A stretch of DNA of 64,000 nt from Bacteroidota bacterium (GTDB lineage: Bacteria; Bacteroidota; Ignavibacteria; Ignavibacteriales; Melioribacteraceae), in contig JAHJUE010000030.1 of assembly GCA_018829205.1 (NCBI GenBank), positions 85,612 through 149,611 of the forward strand, in the 5' to 3' direction. Numbering within the stretch: the first letter of the stretch is position 1; each line of letters opens with the position of its first letter. The position numbers and the translations under genes are program-made. The notes beneath the pieces are model-generated. The model worked only from the letters and a program-made list of their open reading frames with translations. It ran no database searches and was not told the DNA's origin. This document shows, one piece after another, positions 26,794 to 35,976 of this stretch.

Positions 26794-27816
26794 ATGAGCC
26801 GTAGAATTTTAGTTATACAAACCGCTTTCCCTGGGGACGCTATTTTAACGCTTCCTTTCATTCAAAAGCTCTGCGAATTTTACAATGATGCATTAATTGA
26901 TGTTGTATGTATTCCTTCAACCGCTGAAATATTTTTATCATCATCTTACGTTAATAATGTTATTGTTTTAGATAAAAGGAAAAAACACAAAAATATATTT
27001 TCGCTTTTAAAGTTCGCCATGCGACTTAAAAAAAATAATTACCAAAAAGTCTATTCTCCTCACAGATCTTTCCGTTCTTCCTTGCTTGTGCTATTGTCCG
27101 GAATAAAGGATTCAACAGGGTTTGATATTTCTGCAATGAGTTTTATTTATAAAAATAAAATTAGATATGAGAATAAACTGCACGAAGTTCAGCGGAATTT
27201 ATCGCTGCTGGGAAATAACAATTATATTAAAAACTGGCAAATACTTCCCGAGATAAAAATTGAAGTTGATTCTGTCCGAAAGGTAGATAGTTATTTAAAG
27301 AATATCGGCAATCAGAAACTGGCAGCTATTGCTCCCGGATCGGTTTGGCAGACGAAAAAATATCCCGAAGAACATTATTCGGAAATTATAAAATATTTGA
27401 TCAATAATGACTTTTATGTTATTCTAATCGGAGGTACCTCTGACGCTGAAACATGCGAAAGAATAATGTCGGGTTTTGATAAAGGTGTATCAACCACAGC
27501 AAATTTGTTTTCTATTGTTGAGTCAATTGAACTATTGAAGAATTGTGAAATTTTAATATGCAACGACAGCGCGCCGACACATATGGCCATGTGCGCTGAT
27601 ATTCCGGTTGTTACGATATATTGTTCTACTATACCTTCCTTTGGGTTTTACCCGTATAATAAAAAAAGTGTTTTTGTAAGTTACGACGAGCTTAAATGTA
27701 AACCGTGCGGAATTCACGGGCATCATAAATGCCCGGTTTCTACATTCGAATGCGGGTTAAATCTTAGTCCTGCAGCTGTGATTAAAAAAATAGAAGAACT
27801 TATCTTACAAAAGTAA
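26794..27816 (+). CDS. Heptosyltransferase-like GT9 glycosyltransferase
   Basis: This 340-residue GT-B enzyme of family 9 has the N-terminal ILVIQTAFPGDAILTLPF block with the conserved Asp after Gly, AAIAPGSVWQTKKYP at the start of the C-domain, VILIGGTSDAETC, and the donor-binding CNDSAPTHMAMCADIPVVTIY. Such proteins add heptose or related sugars from ADP-heptose to the LPS inner core at the cytoplasmic face. The cysteine cluster near the C-terminus (KCKPCGIHGHHKCP) is the usual heptosyltransferase pattern. It overlaps functionally with the preceding LpxL-like gene. Heptosyltransferase I versus II is not resolved. Confidence 0.87.
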   Translation: MSRRILVIQTAFPGDAILTLPFIQKLCEFYNDALIDVVCIPSTAEIFLSSSYVNNVIVLDKRKKHKNIFSLLKFAMRLKKNNYQKVYSPHRSFRSSLLVLLSGIKDSTGFDISAMSFIYKNKIRYENKLHEVQRNLSLLGNNNYIKNWQILPEIKIEVDSVRKVDSYLKNIGNQKLAAIAPGSVWQTKKYPEEHYSEIIKYLINNDFYVILIGGTSDAETCERIMSGFDKGVSTTANLFSIVESIELLKNCEILICNDSAPTHMAMCADIPVVTIYCSTIPSFGFYPYNKKSVFVSYDELKCKPCGIHGHHKCPVSTFECGLNLSPAAVIKKIEELILQK

Positions 27817-27864
27817 GTTTTAAAATAAATTGCTATATTTGTTTTAAATTATAAATTATTTTCA

Positions 27865-28722
27865 ATGGCCAATTTCAAGTTTAGCGATTTAAAAAAATCC
27901 TCGGTTTATATAACTCCGAATTTTCCGGTAATCGAGACGAAAAGATATAAGTTTAAGATACAGACAGTTATTTCGCTGATTGTTTTATATTCATTGTTCG
28001 TTTCAGTTCTGGTTATTACCATTCTTGCGTTAACGCCGGCAAAACAATTTATATTCGTATTTGAAAACGAAAAACTTATAGAGCAGGCCGAGCATATAAA
28101 AATGCTTGAAGAACGATTGGTTTTTCTTTCGAATGAATTAAATCATCTTGCTTCTAAAAATAAGAAACTGCAGTATGCAATGATGCTGGCAACCGGCGAC
28201 TCCATTGATACTACCTCCGCTATTTATGATTCGCTGAAACACGAAACAAGGCAAAATCTTCCTTACGGCGGAAATATTCTTCATGTATTTACAATGTTTT
28301 GGGAAAAATTCTTTTCTGATGATTCTTCGCAAATGAAAATTTATTTCATTAAACCGTTAAGCGGATTTATTACAAGAGAATTTGAACCAGAAAACGGACA
28401 TATGGGAATTGACTTCTCGGTTAAAACTGGAACACCCGTTGTTGCTTCTGCCGGAGGTATAATAATATTTGCCGGTACAACCGTTGATTATGGTAATTCG
28501 GTAATTATTGAACATAATAACGGTTATATTACAAAGTATTTGCATTGCTCATCCTTATTAAAAAAAGAACGAGAAGTAGTTGAGCAGGGTGAAATTCTTG
28601 CTCTTAGCGGTAATACAGGCATTAAAACAACAGGTCCTCATCTGCACTTTGAAATTTGGAAAAACGGTAAACCGATTGAACCTAAAAAAATATTAATAAA
28701 TTTAAATTCTGAGGAAAAATGA
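27865..28722 (+). CDS. Membrane-anchored M23 (LytM) metallopeptidase
   Basis: A 285-residue protein with a cytoplasmic N-terminus, one membrane helix (about 33-57), a periplasmic coiled coil (about 66-105) and a C-terminal M23 domain. All zinc and catalytic residues are present: H179 and D183 in GHMGIDF, H227 in KYLHCS, and H259/H261 in GPHLHFEIW. It should therefore be an active peptidoglycan endopeptidase rather than a LytM-type activator. M23 peptidases of this shape are often encoded beside bactofilins and act with them to shape the wall; here a bactofilin lies 2.3 kb downstream with an actin-like and a TPR gene between. The gap to the actin-like gene is 125 bases. Confidence 0.9.
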   Translation: MANFKFSDLKKSSVYITPNFPVIETKRYKFKIQTVISLIVLYSLFVSVLVITILALTPAKQFIFVFENEKLIEQAEHIKMLEERLVFLSNELNHLASKNKKLQYAMMLATGDSIDTTSAIYDSLKHETRQNLPYGGNILHVFTMFWEKFFSDDSSQMKIYFIKPLSGFITREFEPENGHMGIDFSVKTGTPVVASAGGIIIFAGTTVDYGNSVIIEHNNGYITKYLHCSSLLKKEREVVEQGEILALSGNTGIKTTGPHLHFEIWKNGKPIEPKKILINLNSEEK

Positions 28723-28847
28723 GAATAAATAAAATCACGTTTACATTTATTTTTAATAAAATATAAATTGGATTTTATTTCTATTTATCAGTTTTTTTCA
28801 TAGTTTCATAATAAAAATTGAAATAAACAAGTATAGGAGAAGTGCAG

Positions 28848-29879
28848 ATGGAAAGTTATCTATTCCCCAGTATTATTGAAAGTAATAATTACGAAATTAG
28901 AAATGTTGCTTCAGATTTGCTTCACGGATTAAAATTTTATGAGGACGATCTGGGGTATATTATAGGTTATTTGGCTCTTTCGGAAGGAATTGCGCCCGGT
29001 AAAGCAATTAATAGTTTTCCGGATGATTTAGATTATAAACTGCTTGCAAAAGCCGCCCTTCTGTTAAGTTATGCGAAAAATGATTCTCCTAAAAATTTAG
29101 TAACAGGCTTTCCTTATTCCATTTATCATGTGAATAAAAGCAAAGCGGAAGATTTATTAAACGGTACGCACCAAATTACTTTTGATCCGGCTCCTTTCGA
29201 AAAAGCGGGTCTTACCCAAATGATTACAACAAAAGTATCTAGCGTTGAAGTAATTCCTGAAATAGAAGCATGCGCGATTGCAGCGAGAAAAGGGGATTTA
29301 AAAAAAGAAGGTAACTTTTTCATGGTAAGCATCGGTTACGGTACCTTGGAAGCATGTTTAATTACCGATAAAGGTTTGGTGTATAGAACAATTACAAGTC
29401 TTGTCGGATTAAATTACGCTATCAATATTGCCATAAAAGAAATTTCAAAATCATTTTATTTAGGGTTAAGAACCGAACATCAGTTTGACGTAGCGTTTAA
29501 AGAAGGAAAAATAATACTTAACAGACAGGAACTTGACATAACTCAAATCAGAAAACGCTGCCTGCAGAGATACTTTACGGATGTAATCTCTCCTTATCTT
29601 AAAAATGCATGGAAAGATGATGACTTTAAAAACACCAAATCATTACTTCTAACCGGCGGCGGATCCTTATATGGCGATCTTGTTGATTGCTTCAAAAAAG
29701 ATTTCGATTTCTTAAATGTTCAGGTTGTTCCAAATCCTTTAACTTTTGCCAGCGAAGGTTATTGTATCAGATCGCTTGATAATTCTAACGGTGATAAAGA
29801 TGCTGCTCTTGGAATGGATATAGGAAACTCAACTACAGTTGTTACTTTATTTCCTAAAAAAACGGATGCAGTGAATTAA
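28848..29879 (+). CDS. Actin-like ATPase family protein with circularly permuted motif order
   Basis: The 343-residue protein has ParM/archaeal-actin-like sequence features but in a changed order. It starts directly at the segment that normally follows phosphate-1 (YLFPS, residues 4-8), then GYIIGYLALSEG, LVTGFPYSIY, the phosphate-2 region (MVSIGYGTLEA, 159-169), the adenosine motif (LLLTGGGSLYG, G270-G272), and only at the C-terminus a phosphate-1 motif GMDIGNSTTVV (D324). The phosphate-2 Asp is replaced by Ser161. I choose ATG 28848, 8 bases after AGGAG, over the GTG at 28842. No phosphate-1 coding exists upstream in any frame. It is cytosolic, with no signal or membrane helix. The role is inferred as a filament or scaffold protein, from its neighbours. 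Confidence 0.75.
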   Translation: MESYLFPSIIESNNYEIRNVASDLLHGLKFYEDDLGYIIGYLALSEGIAPGKAINSFPDDLDYKLLAKAALLLSYAKNDSPKNLVTGFPYSIYHVNKSKAEDLLNGTHQITFDPAPFEKAGLTQMITTKVSSVEVIPEIEACAIAARKGDLKKEGNFFMVSIGYGTLEACLITDKGLVYRTITSLVGLNYAINIAIKEISKSFYLGLRTEHQFDVAFKEGKIILNRQELDITQIRKRCLQRYFTDVISPYLKNAWKDDDFKNTKSLLLTGGGSLYGDLVDCFKKDFDFLNVQVVPNPLTFASEGYCIRSLDNSNGDKDAALGMDIGNSTTVVTLFPKKTDAVN

Positions 29880-29900
29880 TCACCAATGAAGAAATAGAAA

Positions 29901-31034
29901 ATGCAAATCCTAAATAAGTTAAGAAATTATTTCGGTCTTAAAATTATCGGCAAATCAATTAATGATAATGTTGATGTTTTAATAGCGCTCGGGCAAAAAT
30001 ATTTTAATCAAGGTAATTTTGTTCAATCTCAATTTTTTTTTGGTAAAGCGCTTAAACTTAATCCCGAAAATGTTGACTACCTGAATCTATACGGACAGGC
30101 GCTGCATAAAAACAATCAGATTGAGTTAGCCGTTACTATTTTCAGAAAAGCTATTAACAACAGCCCAAGTGATGTTCGGGCATATAAAAACTTGGGCAGT
30201 ATTTATTTAGCTCAATCGGAACCCAGACTTGCGATAGAATTATATTCAGAGCTGCTAAAGGTTAACCCCTTATTTGGCGAGGGATATTATTTACTCGGAA
30301 TCATATATTATACCCTGCTTAATGATCAGGAAAGCGCAATTAACTATTTCAAAAAAGCGATTAACTTTGATCCTTTGAATTACCAGGCTTATGTATATTT
30401 AGGTGATATTGAGTACAACAATAAACATTATGACCAGGCATTAATATATTATCAGAAAGCGGTAAAGGTTAATAATAAAGCGGAAGAACCGTTTTTTAAA
30501 CTCGGACTGCTGTATGAAGAAAAGAAAAATGAGAATACCGCTTTTAATTATTTTATGAGAGTTCTTCAATTAAATGAAAAACATGAAAAAGCTCTTTATA
30601 AAATTGGATTGTATTATGATAATAAAGGGAATAAAGATCTTGCGATTGATTACTATAAAAAAGTAGAAAAAGTAAACCATGACAATCCGGAAGTTCTTTT
30701 TAATATCGGCGCGGCTTATTTAAAAATCGATAAACTTGATTTGGCAAGATCATACCTGCAAAGATCCGTGAAAAACCCAAAGTTAGCTCGCGAATCAAAA
30801 ATTCAGCTTGCCGGTATATTAGGTCACGAAGAGAAATTTAATGAACAAATTGAACTTCTTAATTCTATTCATGATAAAAGTCAAAACAATAAGGTTATAT
30901 TATCAATGCTTGCTAATGCATACGGCGAAACCCATCAGTCTGAAAAAGAAATGGAATGTTATATCGAACTTTCCAAACAAGGGGATAGCGACGCAATTAA
31001 GTGGTTAAAAAACAAGAATGTTTCTATTGAGTAA
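29901..31034 (+). CDS. Cytosolic tetratricopeptide repeat protein
   Basis: A 377-residue protein composed of about nine to ten TPR units from residue 25 to the end. Examples are ALGQKYFNQGNFVQSQFFFG, YKNLGSIYLAQSEPRLAIEL and AYVYLGDIEYNNKHYDQALI, with the expected Gly/Ala and Tyr positions. There is no signal peptide or membrane helix, so it should act in the cytoplasm as a protein-binding scaffold. It lies 21 bases after the actin-like gene and 26 before a bactofilin gene, so it may connect the two filament systems or their wall enzymes. The partner is unknown. Confidence 0.85.
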   Translation: MQILNKLRNYFGLKIIGKSINDNVDVLIALGQKYFNQGNFVQSQFFFGKALKLNPENVDYLNLYGQALHKNNQIELAVTIFRKAINNSPSDVRAYKNLGSIYLAQSEPRLAIELYSELLKVNPLFGEGYYLLGIIYYTLLNDQESAINYFKKAINFDPLNYQAYVYLGDIEYNNKHYDQALIYYQKAVKVNNKAEEPFFKLGLLYEEKKNENTAFNYFMRVLQLNEKHEKALYKIGLYYDNKGNKDLAIDYYKKVEKVNHDNPEVLFNIGAAYLKIDKLDLARSYLQRSVKNPKLARESKIQLAGILGHEEKFNEQIELLNSIHDKSQNNKVILSMLANAYGETHQSEKEMECYIELSKQGDSDAIKWLKNKNVSIE

Positions 31035-31060
31035 ATGGCAATTTTAGCGGAGACTTTAGA

Positions 31061-31435
31061 ATGGCAAAAAACAATAAAGAATATTCCTCTCCCGAAGATG
31101 TAAGCATTTTGAGCAGGGGAATAAAAATTGAAGGAAATATTTTTAGCGAAGGCAATATTAGAATTGACGGTAAAGTCACTGGAAACGTGGAAACAAGCAG
31201 TAATCTTACCCTTGGTGAGCATTCTGATTTAAACGGGGAAATTAAAGCTAAAAATATTACAATAAGCGGTAAAGTTGAAGGAACATTGTTTACCTCGGAA
31301 AAATTGGTTCTTGAATCAAAATCATTAGTTATTGGCGATATTTCATGCAAAATTTTAGTCGTTGAATCCGGCGCGAAATTTAACGGCAACAGCAGAATGG
31401 GAGATCAACAAACCGCTTCAATTCAAAGCCCTTAA
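31061..31435 (+). CDS. Bactofilin
   Basis: A 124-residue protein with the bactofilin (DUF583) beta-helix core: SILSRGIKIEGNIFSEGNIRIDGKVTGNV, then repeated hexad-like turns LTLGEHSDLNGEIKAKNITISGKVEGTL. Short flexible tails flank the core, as in Caulobacter BacA/BacB and Helicobacter CcmA. Bactofilins polymerise without nucleotide and recruit wall enzymes, often an M23 peptidase, one of which is encoded at 27865-28722. The stop codon shares bases with the start of atpZ (TAATG), so translation is coupled to the ATP synthase operon. Confidence 0.93.
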   Translation: MAKNNKEYSSPEDVSILSRGIKIEGNIFSEGNIRIDGKVTGNVETSSNLTLGEHSDLNGEIKAKNITISGKVEGTLFTSEKLVLESKSLVIGDISCKILVVESGAKFNGNSRMGDQQTASIQSP

Positions 31436-31692
31436 TGAAACTGGAAAAAAAAACAGCTCAGAAAATCGCAGATTCATACAAAGAAGCTGGTCCTTATCTG
31501 GGACTCGGCACTCAACTTGCCGCAACAATTGTTTTAATGTTTTTTTTGGGGAAATGGCTGGATGGAAAATTTGATATTTTCCCGACTTTAACAATTATAT
31601 TTTCTTTTTTAGGTGGATTTGCCGGCATTTATAATTTTATAAAATCTGTACTTCAAAAGAACGAAAAGAATAAAATTGAAAAAAACAATTAG
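31435..31692 (+). CDS. atpZ: AtpZ/AtpI-like small membrane protein of the ATP synthase operon
   Basis: This 85-residue protein has two membrane helices (about 21-39 and 47-66) joined by LGKWLDGKF, the usual AtpZ/AtpQ (F0F1-ATPase subunit family) arrangement: a glycine-rich first helix, then WLD, then a second helix. AtpZ-type proteins aid ATP synthase assembly or stability and can act in Mg2+ supply. ATG at 31435 overlaps the bactofilin stop. It also overlaps the next gene by 17 bases. Assignment rests on the motif and on its position at the head of the operon. Confidence 0.8.
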   Translation: MKLEKKTAQKIADSYKEAGPYLGLGTQLAATIVLMFFLGKWLDGKFDIFPTLTIIFSFLGGFAGIYNFIKSVLQKNEKNKIEKNN

Positions 31693-32059
31693 TTATTTGA
31701 TAATTCCTTACATATTAGTTTATTCGTTTCTGGGAATTCTTCATTATTTTGGTAAAATTGACTCTCTTTTTATTACAAGTGCGCTTTATGCCGCAATTTT
31801 AAATATTTTCAATATATCCCTCGCATTAGTTTTTTATTATATATCTGCTTCCAAAAGCAATAAAACCTTCCTAATTTACAATTTGGGAGGAATGGGACTC
31901 CGGCTCTTTTTTTTGCTGATCTCAGTTTTTATTTTCTTAAAATTCTTGAAAGTTGATGAATATGCGTTTATATTTATATTCTTTATTTTTTATTTTTTGC
32001 AATTAATATTTGAAATAGGCTATTTTAACAAGAGAGCCAATAATCCCGGTAATAAATAA
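31676..32059 (+). CDS. Small four-helix membrane protein, AtpI-like position
   Basis: A 127-residue protein with TTG start inside the end of atpZ. It has about four hydrophobic helices (roughly 5-25, 34-57, 67-90, 95-117) separated by short charged loops, and a basic C-terminus. I cannot match it to a named family by motif. Its place between atpZ and atpB suggests an AtpI-like assembly factor. It ends 3 bases before atpB. The start is uncertain; there is no ATG before the first helix. Confidence 0.65.
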   Translation: MKKTISYLIIPYILVYSFLGILHYFGKIDSLFITSALYAAILNIFNISLALVFYYISASKSNKTFLIYNLGGMGLRLFFLLISVFIFLKFLKVDEYAFIFIFFIFYFLQLIFEIGYFNKRANNPGNK

Positions 32060-32062
32060 GAT

Positions 32063-32893
32063 ATGGTTTTAGATACTATTCAAGAAGTGCACGATTCATT
32101 AAATGTTGCTGCTGAAAAGGGTGAAGATACCAGCTGGATATTACACCATATTTTAGACAGTAAAGAAATATTCGGATTATTTACTTTACCCGAAATACAT
32201 TTGTTTGGAATTGATTTAACTATTACCAACCATGTTGTTTTTATGTGGCTGGCTATGATTATTTTGGGAATTATTTTTTCAAAAGTTTCCAGGTCATATA
32301 AAAAATCTTTGGTGCCTAAAGGATTAACCAATCTTATGGAAATATTTATCATCTTTGTTAGGGATGATATAGTAAAACCTACAATTGGAAAAGGTTATGA
32401 GAAATTCCTGCCGTATTTGCTTACGGTTTTCTTTTTTATTTTAACTTGCAATTTCCTGGGTTTAATTCCCGGTGGCGCAACGGCAACAAGCAACATATCT
32501 GTTACGGCCACCCTGGCTACTATTTCTTTTGTTGTTATTCAAGCCGGCGGAATTATGAAAAACGGTTTCTTCGGATACTTTAAAGGTTTAATGCCTCATG
32601 GTCTTCCTACATGGCTGCTGCCTATTATGTTTGTTGTGGAAGTATTAGGTTTGTTCACAAAACCGTTCGCGTTGGCTATAAGGCTGTTTGCAAATATGTC
32701 CGCGGGGCATATTGTTATTTTGGCTCTGCTTGGTTTAATTTTTATTTTGAAAACTTATTTTGTAATTCCGGTTTCAATCGGATTCGCTTTGTTTATATAT
32801 TTATTGGAAATACTTGTAGCGTTAATTCAAGCATATATTTTTACAATGTTGTCATCCTTATTTATAGGAATGGCTGTTCATCAGGATCATTAA
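32063..32893 (+). CDS. atpB: ATP synthase F0 subunit a
   Basis: A 276-residue membrane subunit that forms the proton half-channels against the c-ring. The essential arginine is R207 in FALAIRLFANMSAGHIV. The upstream FFFILTCNFLGLIPGG and the final ALIQAYIFTMLSSLFIGMAV blocks are typical. About five to six membrane helices are visible. An N-terminal extension of about 65 residues precedes the first helix, as in other members of the Bacteroidota/Chlorobiota lineage. It is followed by atpE after 30 bases with a good AGGAGG ribosome site. Confidence 0.96.
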   Translation: MVLDTIQEVHDSLNVAAEKGEDTSWILHHILDSKEIFGLFTLPEIHLFGIDLTITNHVVFMWLAMIILGIIFSKVSRSYKKSLVPKGLTNLMEIFIIFVRDDIVKPTIGKGYEKFLPYLLTVFFFILTCNFLGLIPGGATATSNISVTATLATISFVVIQAGGIMKNGFFGYFKGLMPHGLPTWLLPIMFVVEVLGLFTKPFALAIRLFANMSAGHIVILALLGLIFILKTYFVIPVSIGFALFIYLLEILVALIQAYIFTMLSSLFIGMAVHQDH

Positions 32894-32923
32894 TAAAATA
32901 AAATCTATACAGGAGGAAGTTAA

Positions 32924-33142
32924 ATGGAATTTGCATATTTAGCGGCTGGTTTTGGCGCTGCGTTAACAATTATCGGCGGTGCATTTGGTATTGGTAAATT
33001 AGCTAGTTCTGCAATGGAAGCAAGCGGTCGTCAGCCTGAAGCTGCAGGCGATATCAGAACTTCAATGATTATTGCCGCTGCTCTTATTGAAGGCATCTCA
33101 TTGTTTGCATTGGTTATTTGTATTTTATTAGCGTTAAAGTAA
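32924..33142 (+). CDS. atpE: ATP synthase F0 subunit c
   Basis: This 72-residue hairpin of two helices joined by the polar loop ASGRQPEA makes up the rotor ring. The ion-carrying carboxylate is E56 in AALIEGISLF. The residue after it is Gly rather than Ser or Thr, and the first helix lacks the Gln of sodium-binding rings, so proton coupling is expected. It is preceded by a strong ribosome site (AGGAGG, about 32912), fitting the high copy number needed. Confidence 0.96.
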   Translation: MEFAYLAAGFGAALTIIGGAFGIGKLASSAMEASGRQPEAAGDIRTSMIIAAALIEGISLFALVICILLALK

Positions 33143-33205
33143 TTTATTATGGAGTGTATCTTATTTTGCACTCCCTTACTTTAATAAAATTTTAAGGATA
33201 ATTTT

Positions 33206-33751
33206 ATGCCTGCATTTTTAAATATTGCTTTTTTTGCTTTGCTAAGCGGCGGCGAAAAAGGCGGACTTCTTGATGTTAATCCGGGACTAATAATTTGGAC
33301 CGTGGTTACATTTATTATTCTGTTGTTTATACTGAAAAAGATGGCCTGGAAGCCTATTCTTGGTTCTTTAAATGAAAGAGAAAATTTCATTAAGGATTCG
33401 TTGGAAAAAGCCGAAAAAGCACAGCAGGAAGCTTTAAAACTTCTTGAAGAAAATAAAACTAATCTTGCCAAAGCTGAGGAAGAGTCGCAGAAAATAATCG
33501 CTCAGGGTAGAGATTACGCTGAGAAGTTGAAAAGCCAGATTATTGAAGAAAGTAAAATACAAGGCAAGAAAATGGTCGAAGCGGCTTCTTCAGAAATTGA
33601 AAGAAAGAACCGCGAAGCTTTTGAAAGATTAAAAGATCAAATAGCAGATATAGCCGTTAATGCAGCCGAAAAAATTATCCGCGAAAGTTTGGATAAAGAA
33701 AAACAGAAATCTATAGTTGATAAATTTATTGATCAGTTACCTAAGAATTAG
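33206..33751 (+). CDS. atpF: ATP synthase F0 subunit b
   Basis: A 181-residue peripheral-stalk subunit. A single membrane helix (about 28-46, GLIIWTVVTFIILLFILKK) is followed by a long charged coiled coil that carries ENFIKDSLEKAEKAQQEA and further heptads to the C-terminus. The N-terminal 25 residues are hydrophobic and could be an extra segment. It lies 2 bases before atpH. The length is normal for subunit b, and only one b gene is present. Confidence 0.94.
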   Translation: MPAFLNIAFFALLSGGEKGGLLDVNPGLIIWTVVTFIILLFILKKMAWKPILGSLNERENFIKDSLEKAEKAQQEALKLLEENKTNLAKAEEESQKIIAQGRDYAEKLKSQIIEESKIQGKKMVEAASSEIERKNREAFERLKDQIADIAVNAAEKIIRESLDKEKQKSIVDKFIDQLPKN

Positions 33752-33753
33752 TA

Positions 33754-34314
33754 ATGAGTGATTTTAATATTTCCACTAGATATGCATCCGCTTTATTAAG
33801 TCTTTCTGAAGAAAAGAAAATATTTGATAAAGTATCCGAAGACATTGAATTTGTTTTTAATACATTCTTTGCCTCCAAAGAATTCAGAATATTTTTAGCT
33901 AATCCGGTAATTGACGAAATCAAAAAAAAATCCGTTATCGAAGAAATATTTGTTTCAAAAATTTCTTCCGATACTATGAACTTTTTGCTTTTTATAATTA
34001 ATAAAGGAAGAGAGAAATATATCTTCCAGGTGGCTAAAAGATTTATTGAACTAAGGGATAAAAAACTGGGTTTTGTTAACGTTGAAGTAAAAAGCGCGTT
34101 GGATTTAAGCGAAGATCAAAAAAATCAGCTTACTAATAGATTAAAAGATTATACCGGCAAACAAGTCCGGCTAAAATATAAAATTGATTCGTCAATAATT
34201 GGCGGATTTGTTGCAAGAATTGGAGATACAATAATTGATGCATCAATTCTTCAGCAGCTAAAATCTTTGAGACATAAGTTCTCCGAAGATTATTCATTAA
34301 TAAACTTGAATTAG
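33754..34314 (+). CDS. atpH: ATP synthase F1 subunit delta
   Basis: This 186-residue protein joins the peripheral stalk to the F1 head. The N-terminal helical domain begins [15 protein letters not shown]; the C-terminal domain has [46 protein letters not shown] in outline, and a final basic helix. It sits between atpF (2 bases) and atpA (16 bases), the standard order. Confidence 0.94.
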   Translation: MSDFNISTRYASALLSLSEEKKIFDKVSEDIEFVFNTFFASKEFRIFLANPVIDEIKKKSVIEEIFVSKISSDTMNFLLFIINKGREKYIFQVAKRFIELRDKKLGFVNVEVKSALDLSEDQKNQLTNRLKDYTGKQVRLKYKIDSSIIGGFVARIGDTIIDASILQQLKSLRHKFSEDYSLINLN

Positions 34315-34330
34315 ATTTAAGGAATATAAA

Positions 34331-35881
34331 ATGGCAGAAGTAAGACCAGATGAAGTTTCTGCAATATTAAGAAAACAATTGTCAGGATTTGAAAACGAAG
34401 TTGATGTTTATGATGTGGGAACCGTTCTTCAAGTTGGCGACGGTATCGCGCGTGTTTATGGATTATCAGAGGTAATGGCAAGTGAACTTGTTGAATTCCC
34501 AAACGGCGTTATGGGAATGGTTCTTAATCTTGAAGAAGACAGCGTTGGATGCGTTCTTTTCGGCGAGTCGCAGCTTATTAAAGAAGGTGATACGGTTAAA
34601 AGAACAAAAAGAGTTGCTTCATTTCCTGTAGGCGATAAAATGTTAGGCAGAGTTGTAACTCCGCTTGGTGAACCTGTTGACGGTAAAGGATCAATTCAGC
34701 ACGAAAAATATATGCCTATTGAAAGAAAAGCATTAGGTGTTGTTGACCGTCAGCCCGTTGTTGAACCTCTTCAGACAGGTATTACTGCCGTTGATGCAAT
34801 GATTCCCATTGGACGAGGACAAAGAGAATTAATTATTGGCGACAGGCAGACAGGTAAAACTGCGGTTGCTCTCGATGCTATTATAAATCAGAAATGGACA
34901 CATTCTGAAGAAGCTAAAAATGTAGGGGTTGATCCTGTTTTTTGCGTTTATGTTGCTATCGGGCAAAAAGCATCAACAGTTGCACAGGTGCTTGCAAAGC
35001 TCGAAGAAAGCGGCGCTATGCCTTATACAACAATTATTTCAGCTCCGGCTTCAACGCCCGCTCCTTTGCAGTACATAGCTCCTTATTCTGGCGCGACTCT
35101 GGGAGAATATTTTAGAGATAAAGGTCAGCATGCGCTTGTAGTTTATGACGATCTTTCAAAACAAGCCGTTGCTTACCGTGAACTTTCTCTGCTGCTTCGC
35201 AGACCTCCGGGACGTGAAGCTTATCCGGGTGATGTGTTTTATCTCCATTCAAGATTGCTGGAAAGAGCGTCAAAGATCAGTAAAAGACTTGGCGGCGGTA
35301 GTTTAACTGCACTGCCTATTATTGAAACACAGCAAGGCGACGTTTCAGCTTATATTCCTACTAACGTAATTTCAATTACAGACGGACAGATTTATCTTGA
35401 ACCGAACTTATTTAATGCAGGCGTTAGGCCAGCTATAAATGTTGGTATATCGGTTTCCCGAGTTGGGGGAAATGCTCAGATTAAAGCTATGAAAAAAGTA
35501 GCCGGATCGTTAAAACTGGATTTAGCACAATATAGAGAATTGGAAGCATTCGCGAAATTCGGTTCCGATCTTGATAAAGCTACTAAAAGAACACTTTCAA
35601 AAGGCGCTCGTTTGGTTGAGCTTCTTAAACAAGGACAATATGTTCCAATTCCGGTTGAAAAACAGGTCGTTAGTGTGTTTTTAGGGACTAATAATTTTTT
35701 TGAAGAAATTGAAGTCTCGGACGTTAAAAGATTTGAAAGAGAATTTTTGGAATTTATTGATGTAAAAAATCCTGAGGTTTTTCAGGATATAAGAACTTCA
35801 AAAGTTCTTGGAGACGAAACAAAAGAAAAAATTGAAAACGCTGCTAAAGAATTCTTAGGTAAATTCAAAAAAAGCAGTTAA
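34331..35881 (+). CDS. atpA: ATP synthase F1 subunit alpha
   Basis: A 516-residue non-catalytic nucleotide-binding subunit. It shows the N-terminal beta-barrel ([19 protein letters not shown]), the Walker [14 protein letters not shown] (about 170), the alpha-subunit signature region, [44 protein letters not shown] in pieces, and the C-terminal helical domain. Full length with no anomalies. The catalytic beta partner (atpD) is not in the window. Confidence 0.97.
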   Translation: MAEVRPDEVSAILRKQLSGFENEVDVYDVGTVLQVGDGIARVYGLSEVMASELVEFPNGVMGMVLNLEEDSVGCVLFGESQLIKEGDTVKRTKRVASFPVGDKMLGRVVTPLGEPVDGKGSIQHEKYMPIERKALGVVDRQPVVEPLQTGITAVDAMIPIGRGQRELIIGDRQTGKTAVALDAIINQKWTHSEEAKNVGVDPVFCVYVAIGQKASTVAQVLAKLEESGAMPYTTIISAPASTPAPLQYIAPYSGATLGEYFRDKGQHALVVYDDLSKQAVAYRELSLLLRRPPGREAYPGDVFYLHSRLLERASKISKRLGGGSLTALPIIETQQGDVSAYIPTNVISITDGQIYLEPNLFNAGVRPAINVGISVSRVGGNAQIKAMKKVAGSLKLDLAQYRELEAFAKFGSDLDKATKRTLSKGARLVELLKQGQYVPIPVEKQVVSVFLGTNNFFEEIEVSDVKRFEREFLEFIDVKNPEVFQDIRTSKVLGDETKEKIENAAKEFLGKFKKSS

Positions 35882-35976
35882 TATTAGGGTGAAATAAAAT
35901 ATTTAAATGCCAATTTCGAAATTTTCAAAAAAAGGAAAATTTTCGGTTGGTATTTTATGCATTATTAGAAAATTAT

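Noticed and set aside
27834..27841. TATATTTG, a Bacteroidetes-type -7 box before the M23 peptidase gene
   Set aside because: No TTTG -33 partner at the right distance, and AT-rich DNA gives this box by chance.
32924..33142. Sodium-coupled ATP synthase c-ring
   Set aside because: The residue after E56 is Gly and the first-helix Gln is missing, so the sodium-binding pattern is not met.
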